64,000 bases of DNA from GCA-2708415 sp964353185. GTDB taxonomy: Bacteria > Pseudomonadota > Alphaproteobacteria > Micavibrionales > Micavibrionaceae. Location of the stretch: NCBI GenBank assembly GCA_964353185.1, contig CAYGUV010000009.1, positions 1 through 64,000 of the forward strand. Direction: 5' to 3'. The notes beneath the pieces are model-generated. The model was not told the origin of the DNA. It made no database searches and was given only the letters and a program-made list of their open reading frames with translations. The first letter of the stretch is position 1; each line of letters begins with the position of its first letter. This document shows, one piece after another, positions 60,744 through 64,000 of this stretch. A program made the position numbers and the translations under genes.

Positions 60744-61745
60744 TTAGTCGATGACGATAACAGCATTTGTATTGCCATTATCATTTAATTGTTCAATTGT
60801 TGCATTGGCTAGAGCGCGGTTTTCAAATGGGCCTAAGCGTACCCTAAATAATGGGGCGTTGTTTAGTTGCGTTCTATAAACTTTTGACGATGCAATACGG
60901 CTTAATTGATTGCTGTAATTTAAGGCATTTTGTTCGCTTGCAAAAGCGCCAGCTTGCACATAAACACGCCCCTGCAAACTTTGAGGGATTGGTGGAGCGT
61001 TACTTGGAATTATTACTTTTTGATCTAACGCTTGACGTTCAACAGGCATTGGTCTTGGGGTCGGTGCATTTATATCGCTAATTTGAACTTGTGTAATCTG
61101 TTCAGGCTTTGACGGCGGCGTTATGCCCGCATAAGGTTGATTTACATTTGAGCTAGAATGTATTTGCGGGACTTTATTTTGGTTCAAGGCTACTTCATAA
61201 CCACGTGTATCTCTACCTTGTTTTGCTGCCTCTGCAACATATTTACTCTCAGCGGGCAATACCTCCAATCGAATAGTGGCTATACCATCTTTTTTAAAGC
61301 CAAGAAGCGAGGCTGCACGTTCGGAAACATCTAAGACTCGGTTATGTGCAAAAGGTCCGCGATCATTAACACGTAGAATAACGCTACGGCCGTTTTTTAA
61401 ATTTGTAACCCTAATAATACTGGGCATCTGAAGCGTTCGATGAGCCGCCGTTAAGTCATTTTTATTGAATACCTCCCCATTCGCGGTCATTTTTCCATGA
61501 AACCCAGGGCCGTACCATGATGCTTTGCCTGTTTCAGTATGAGAAAAAGTTTCTGCGGGATAATACCGACGATTTTTGATTGTATAAGAAGACCCTACTT
61601 TATAATAGCCAACAGTTTTGGGAGTGTCTGTTGGAAAAGGAATTTGTTTGGCAACGTGAGCAACGTATGCGGTTTTTGTACAGCTTGTTAACAAACTAAA
61701 GCAAACAACCAAACAGAAAATGATAAGTGGGTTTTTATGATACAT
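60744..61745 (-). CDS. rlpA: RlpA-type septal lytic transglycosylase
   Basis: 333-aa lipoprotein (lipobox LLTSC, Cys22). Double-psi beta-barrel domain GKASWYGPGFHGKMTANGEVF with LTAAHRTLQMPSIIRVTN and VNDRGPFAHNRVLDVS (catalytic Asp-containing), and a C-terminal SPOR domain (VYVQAGAFASEQNALNY) that binds denuded septal peptidoglycan. Role in daughter-cell separation. 26 bases before dac. Confidence 0.92.
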   Translation of the reverse strand: MYHKNPLIIFCLVVCFSLLTSCTKTAYVAHVAKQIPFPTDTPKTVGYYKVGSSYTIKNRRYYPAETFSHTETGKASWYGPGFHGKMTANGEVFNKNDLTAAHRTLQMPSIIRVTNLKNGRSVILRVNDRGPFAHNRVLDVSERAASLLGFKKDGIATIRLEVLPAESKYVAEAAKQGRDTRGYEVALNQNKVPQIHSSSNVNQPYAGITPPSKPEQITQVQISDINAPTPRPMPVERQALDQKVIIPSNAPPIPQSLQGRVYVQAGAFASEQNALNYSNQLSRIASSKVYRTQLNNAPLFRVRLGPFENRALANATIEQLNDNGNTNAVIVID

Positions 61746-61762
61746 AACTTTTTTCTTTTTAG

Positions 61763-62737
61763 TTAGTTGGCAATAGCATCAGCAAGTAAGCCAACAGAAG
61801 TGGCAAAATATGTTGACCTGTTCCAATCCATAATTGTGCGATAATTGTCATAGATAATATAAGATTCACCGCCAATGCCATCGGGCGCAACAATAGACGC
61901 CATCATGTTTTCTTGCGGTAATGCATCTCCCTCATAGGTTTTTACACCCATTGATGCCCAATAAGATAAAGGCTTTTTAATTTTGCGTCCCTCAAGGTTT
62001 GGTGAAAAGTTGCTCGGTAATGTAACGCGTCGTCCCCAACGCTCGTTAGTCTTCCACCCTACTGTTTTTAGGTAATTAGCAATAGATCCAAAAACATCTG
62101 CGCGCGTACCCCAAATGTCGCGACGTCCATCACCTGATGCATCCACTGCATAGGCATTAAAGCTTGATGGCATAAATTGACTTTGTCCCATTGCGCCAGC
62201 CCATGAGCCCTTCATGTTTGCGACACTAATATGGCCAGCATCAATAATTTGTAGGGCATTGATTAACTCTTTGGTGAAAAATTCGGCGCGACGTCCCTCC
62301 CATGCCAAAGTTGCAAGGGCAGGTATAATGTCAAACCCTCCTGTATTGGCTCCATAATTTGTTTCGATGCCCCATAAGGCAACGATGTATTGTTTGGGAA
62401 CACCGTATTGATTTTCAATTTTTTGAAGGAGGCTGTAATTTTCCCTTAACATTTCACGGCCTTTTTTAATACGAATTGGGTCAACAATCATCTTTTTATA
62501 TTGAGAGAATGTTTTTCTACCTTCTGGCTGTTTACGGTCTAACTCAATAACGCGTTGCTTCGGTTGAATATTTGTAAGGGCAGCATTAATTGTACGTTGT
62601 GAAATACCTGCTTGCGCTGCCTCTGCTCTAAAATTCTTAAGCCAAACGTCAAAGCTTTGGGTTTGAGCGAATGCTGGCAAGGCGGTAAAGACCAATAAAA
62701 TAGCAATCGTCATTAAAATAGCGCGTTGGTTAAGCAT
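61763..62737 (-). CDS. mltB: lytic murein transglycosylase B
   Basis: 324-aa MltB-family enzyme: signal peptide (1-24), IVALWGIETNYGANTGG with catalytic Glu125, WAGAMGQSQFMPSSFNAYAVD, and GDGRRDIWGTRADVFGSIANY. Cuts glycan strands to anhydro-MurNAc. First of the five-gene minus-strand run mltB-rlpA-dac-tmk-holB. Confidence 0.92.
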   Translation of the reverse strand: MLNQRAILMTIAILLVFTALPAFAQTQSFDVWLKNFRAEAAQAGISQRTINAALTNIQPKQRVIELDRKQPEGRKTFSQYKKMIVDPIRIKKGREMLRENYSLLQKIENQYGVPKQYIVALWGIETNYGANTGGFDIIPALATLAWEGRRAEFFTKELINALQIIDAGHISVANMKGSWAGAMGQSQFMPSSFNAYAVDASGDGRRDIWGTRADVFGSIANYLKTVGWKTNERWGRRVTLPSNFSPNLEGRKIKKPLSYWASMGVKTYEGDALPQENMMASIVAPDGIGGESYIIYDNYRTIMDWNRSTYFATSVGLLADAIAN

Positions 62738-62970
62738 AAAGCTGTCCTTTAAAATTTATGAATCAATATCTACTAATTTATACACTCAAGATTCAGGCGA
62801 AAAGGCCTTTTGATGAAATATTCATTCTTATCCAGAATCGCCTACGAAAATCGCCAAAATAAGACATTTGTAAGATTTATTTACTTTTTTTGAAATTAGC
62901 TCTTTACGAATGACATTATCGCGATTAATTTGCACATCATTAAAGCGTAACCGTTATCATTTAGTCTTGC

Positions 62971-63061
62971 GGACAGATGGCAGAGCGGTTGAATGCACCG
63001 GTCTTGAAAACCGGCATGGGTTTATAGCCCATCCAGGGTTCGAATCCCTGTCTGTCCGCCA
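62971..63061 (+). tRNA. tRNA-Ser (anticodon TGA)
   Basis: 91-base class II tRNA: acceptor GGACAGA/TCTGTCC, anticodon stem CCGGT/ACCGG with loop CTTGAAA (anticodon TGA), long variable arm, T-loop TTCGAAT, discriminator G and encoded CCA. Confidence 0.95.
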
Positions 63062-63152
63062 CTTCTTTTATTTCTTGTACTAAACCAGTATTAATAGTTA
63101 TCTATACTAGTATAGAAAATAAGGTTCGAGGCAAATATAACTGACGATTTCC

Positions 63153-63180
63153 TTGACACTGCCTCAGAATCGTTTATATT
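63153..63180 (+). promoter_or_regulatory. promoter candidate of rplU-rpmA
   Basis: TTGACA (63153-63158), 16-base spacer, TATATT (63175-63180), the strongest sigma-70 match in the window, about 80 bases ahead of the rplU start. No second RNA gene lies between it and rplU. Confidence 0.65.
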
Positions 63181-63261
63181 GCGCGTTCTTATGTAGATGA
63201 GAGCATGTGAAGAATATTCTTTAACATATTGATTTAATTATAATATTACAAGGTTTGAAAA

Positions 63262-63558
63262 ATGTTTGCAGTAGTTCGCACTGGCGGAAAACAGTATAAA
63301 GTATCCGAAAATGATCGTTTTGAAGTGGCTCGCATGGATGCCAAAGAGGGATCTACCGTAGATTTAGAGGTATTAATGATTTCTGATGGTAAAGACACCA
63401 AAATTGGAAATACTGGTGCAAAAGTTAGCGCAAAAGTGATTGAACACACACGCGGTGACAAAATTGTGGTATTTAAGAAGAAACGTAGACAAAATTATCG
63501 CCGTACAGCTGGTCACCGTCAAGATCTGACAGTAATCGAAATTGCAGGCATAAAGTAA
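63262..63558 (+). CDS. rplU: 50S ribosomal protein L21
   Basis: 98-aa L21: MFAVVRTGGKQYKVSENDRF start, KIVVFKKKRRQNYRRTAGHRQ motif. Binds 23S rRNA near L20. Standard rplU-rpmA-obg order follows. Confidence 0.97.
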   Translation: MFAVVRTGGKQYKVSENDRFEVARMDAKEGSTVDLEVLMISDGKDTKIGNTGAKVSAKVIEHTRGDKIVVFKKKRRQNYRRTAGHRQDLTVIEIAGIK

Positions 63559-63621
63559 TAAAACATCCCTTTTCGTGTATTTACGCGTTAGGGTAAAAAA
63601 ACTATTTGGAGGACATAAGAA

Positions 63622-63903
63622 ATGGCACATAAAAAAGCAGGCGGTAGTTCCAGAAACGGTCGTGATTCAGAAGGTCGTAGACTTGGCGTTAAAAAATACG
63701 GCGGTGAGAACGTATTAGCAGGTAATATTATTATTCGTCAGCGCGGAACAAAGTACGCGACAGGTAAAAATGTTGGTATTGGTAAAGATCACACAATTTT
63801 TGCCCTTCAAGATGGTACAGTTCTTTTTTCAAAAGGACGCGGTGGCAAAGCAATTGTAAATATTATCCCAGCAAATGATGAGAGACCTTTGGCGGCTGAA
63901 TAA
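63622..63903 (+). CDS. rpmA: 50S ribosomal protein L27
   Basis: 93-aa L27: MAHKKAGGSSRNGRDSEGRR N-terminus, which reaches the peptidyl-transferase centre, and NIIIRQRGTKY. GGAGG is 5-6 bases before ATG. Followed by a terminator. Confidence 0.97.
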   Translation: MAHKKAGGSSRNGRDSEGRRLGVKKYGGENVLAGNIIIRQRGTKYATGKNVGIGKDHTIFALQDGTVLFSKGRGGKAIVNIIPANDERPLAAE

Positions 63904-63930
63904 GCCCCTCTTTAGTCAATATAGAATTTT

Positions 63931-63958
63931 AAGGGGAAGTTTTATCTTCCCCTTTTTT
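63931..63958 (+). terminator. terminator behind rpmA
   Basis: Stem AAGGGGAAG/CTTCCCCTT, 6-base loop, then a T6 run. Ends rplU-rpmA, leaving obg partly uncoupled. Confidence 0.9.
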
Positions 63959-63972
63959 AATGAAATAAAAAA

Positions 63973-64000
63973 ATGAAATTTCTTGATCAAGCAAAAATCC
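63973..64000 (+). CDS. obg: GTPase Obg/CgtA, first codons only
   Basis: ATG followed by codons for MKFLDQAKI, the usual start of Obg, the ribosome-associated GTPase that follows rplU-rpmA in most bacteria. Only nine complete codons lie inside the window. Confidence 0.8.

Overview
The window reads as chromosome of a low-GC, AT-rich alphaproteobacterium. The evidence is gene content and order: a miaB-phoH-ybeY-tlyC-lnt-XRE-metK-trmB run, a rimP-nusA-infB-rbfA-truB-rpsO run, an NDUFS4-type complex I accessory subunit, an ECF sigma factor followed by an NrsF-type anti-sigma factor, and a TIGR01459-like HAD protein. No genus is assigned; the low GC and free-living gene set (surface polysaccharide, secreted protease, Na+ transporters) would suit an uncultivated or little-studied Rhodospirillales-like lineage, but that is inference.

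Layout. 1-7.4 kb (minus): translation/transcription operon rimP-nusA-infB-[121-aa unknown]-[half-size DMT transporter]-rbfA-truB-rpsO, with a promoter and a terminator-like hairpin ahead of rimP. 7.5-19.8 kb (plus): a 2-hydroxyacid dehydrogenase, a Cys-containing secreted protein, an AGCS Na+:amino-acid symporter, a very long membrane-anchored coiled-coil protein, a HAD protein, an MsbA-type lipid flippase, a CBS protein paired with a NhaD/ArsB-type permease, and a DUF192 lipoprotein. 19.8-21.6 kb: tRNA-Pro, ECF sigma/anti-sigma pair, NDUFS4-like gene, tRNA-Arg. 21.6-23.2 kb: scar of a mobile island directly downstream of tRNA-Arg (integrase N-terminus, AlpA-like gene with an in-frame stop, a second broken gene, a structured RNA candidate with a strong terminator).

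23.2-40.9 kb: surface glycan locus with even lower GC. Its core (24.6-32.7 kb) is a tightly overlapping operon for a legionaminic-acid-like nonulosonic acid: CBS-nucleotidyltransferase (PtmE-like), 4,6-dehydratase (LegB-like), aminotransferase (LegC-like, carrying a G9 tract), hexapeptide acyltransferase, two different NeuB-family synthases, an SpsF-like cytidylyltransferase, a glycosyltransferase and a NeuD-like acetyltransferase. Around it lie an acyltransferase-3/SGNH protein, a Wzx-like flippase, a WbpA/TviB-type UDP-sugar dehydrogenase, several glycosyltransferases, and at least two decayed genes (a GT2/GT4 chimera and galE).

41-46.2 kb: DUF2383 stress-type protein with an EcfG-like promoter, RimB-like protease, a serralysin-type RTX metalloprotease and an MGH/GH63-like glycosidase. 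46.3-57.8 kb: tatD, second half-size DMT transporter and metG (minus) diverging from miaB-unknown-phoH-ybeY-corC/tlyC-lnt-XRE-metK-trmB (plus). 57.8-62.7 kb (minus): holB-tmk-dac-rlpA-mltB, i.e. replication plus cell-wall remodelling. 63-64 kb: tRNA-Ser, rplU-rpmA and the first codons of obg.

No CRISPR array, complete prophage, intact insertion sequence or replication origin is visible. The most unusual material is the nonulosonate operon with its divergent second synthase and poly-G tract, the tRNA-Arg scar with the RNA candidate, and the long coiled-coil membrane protein.
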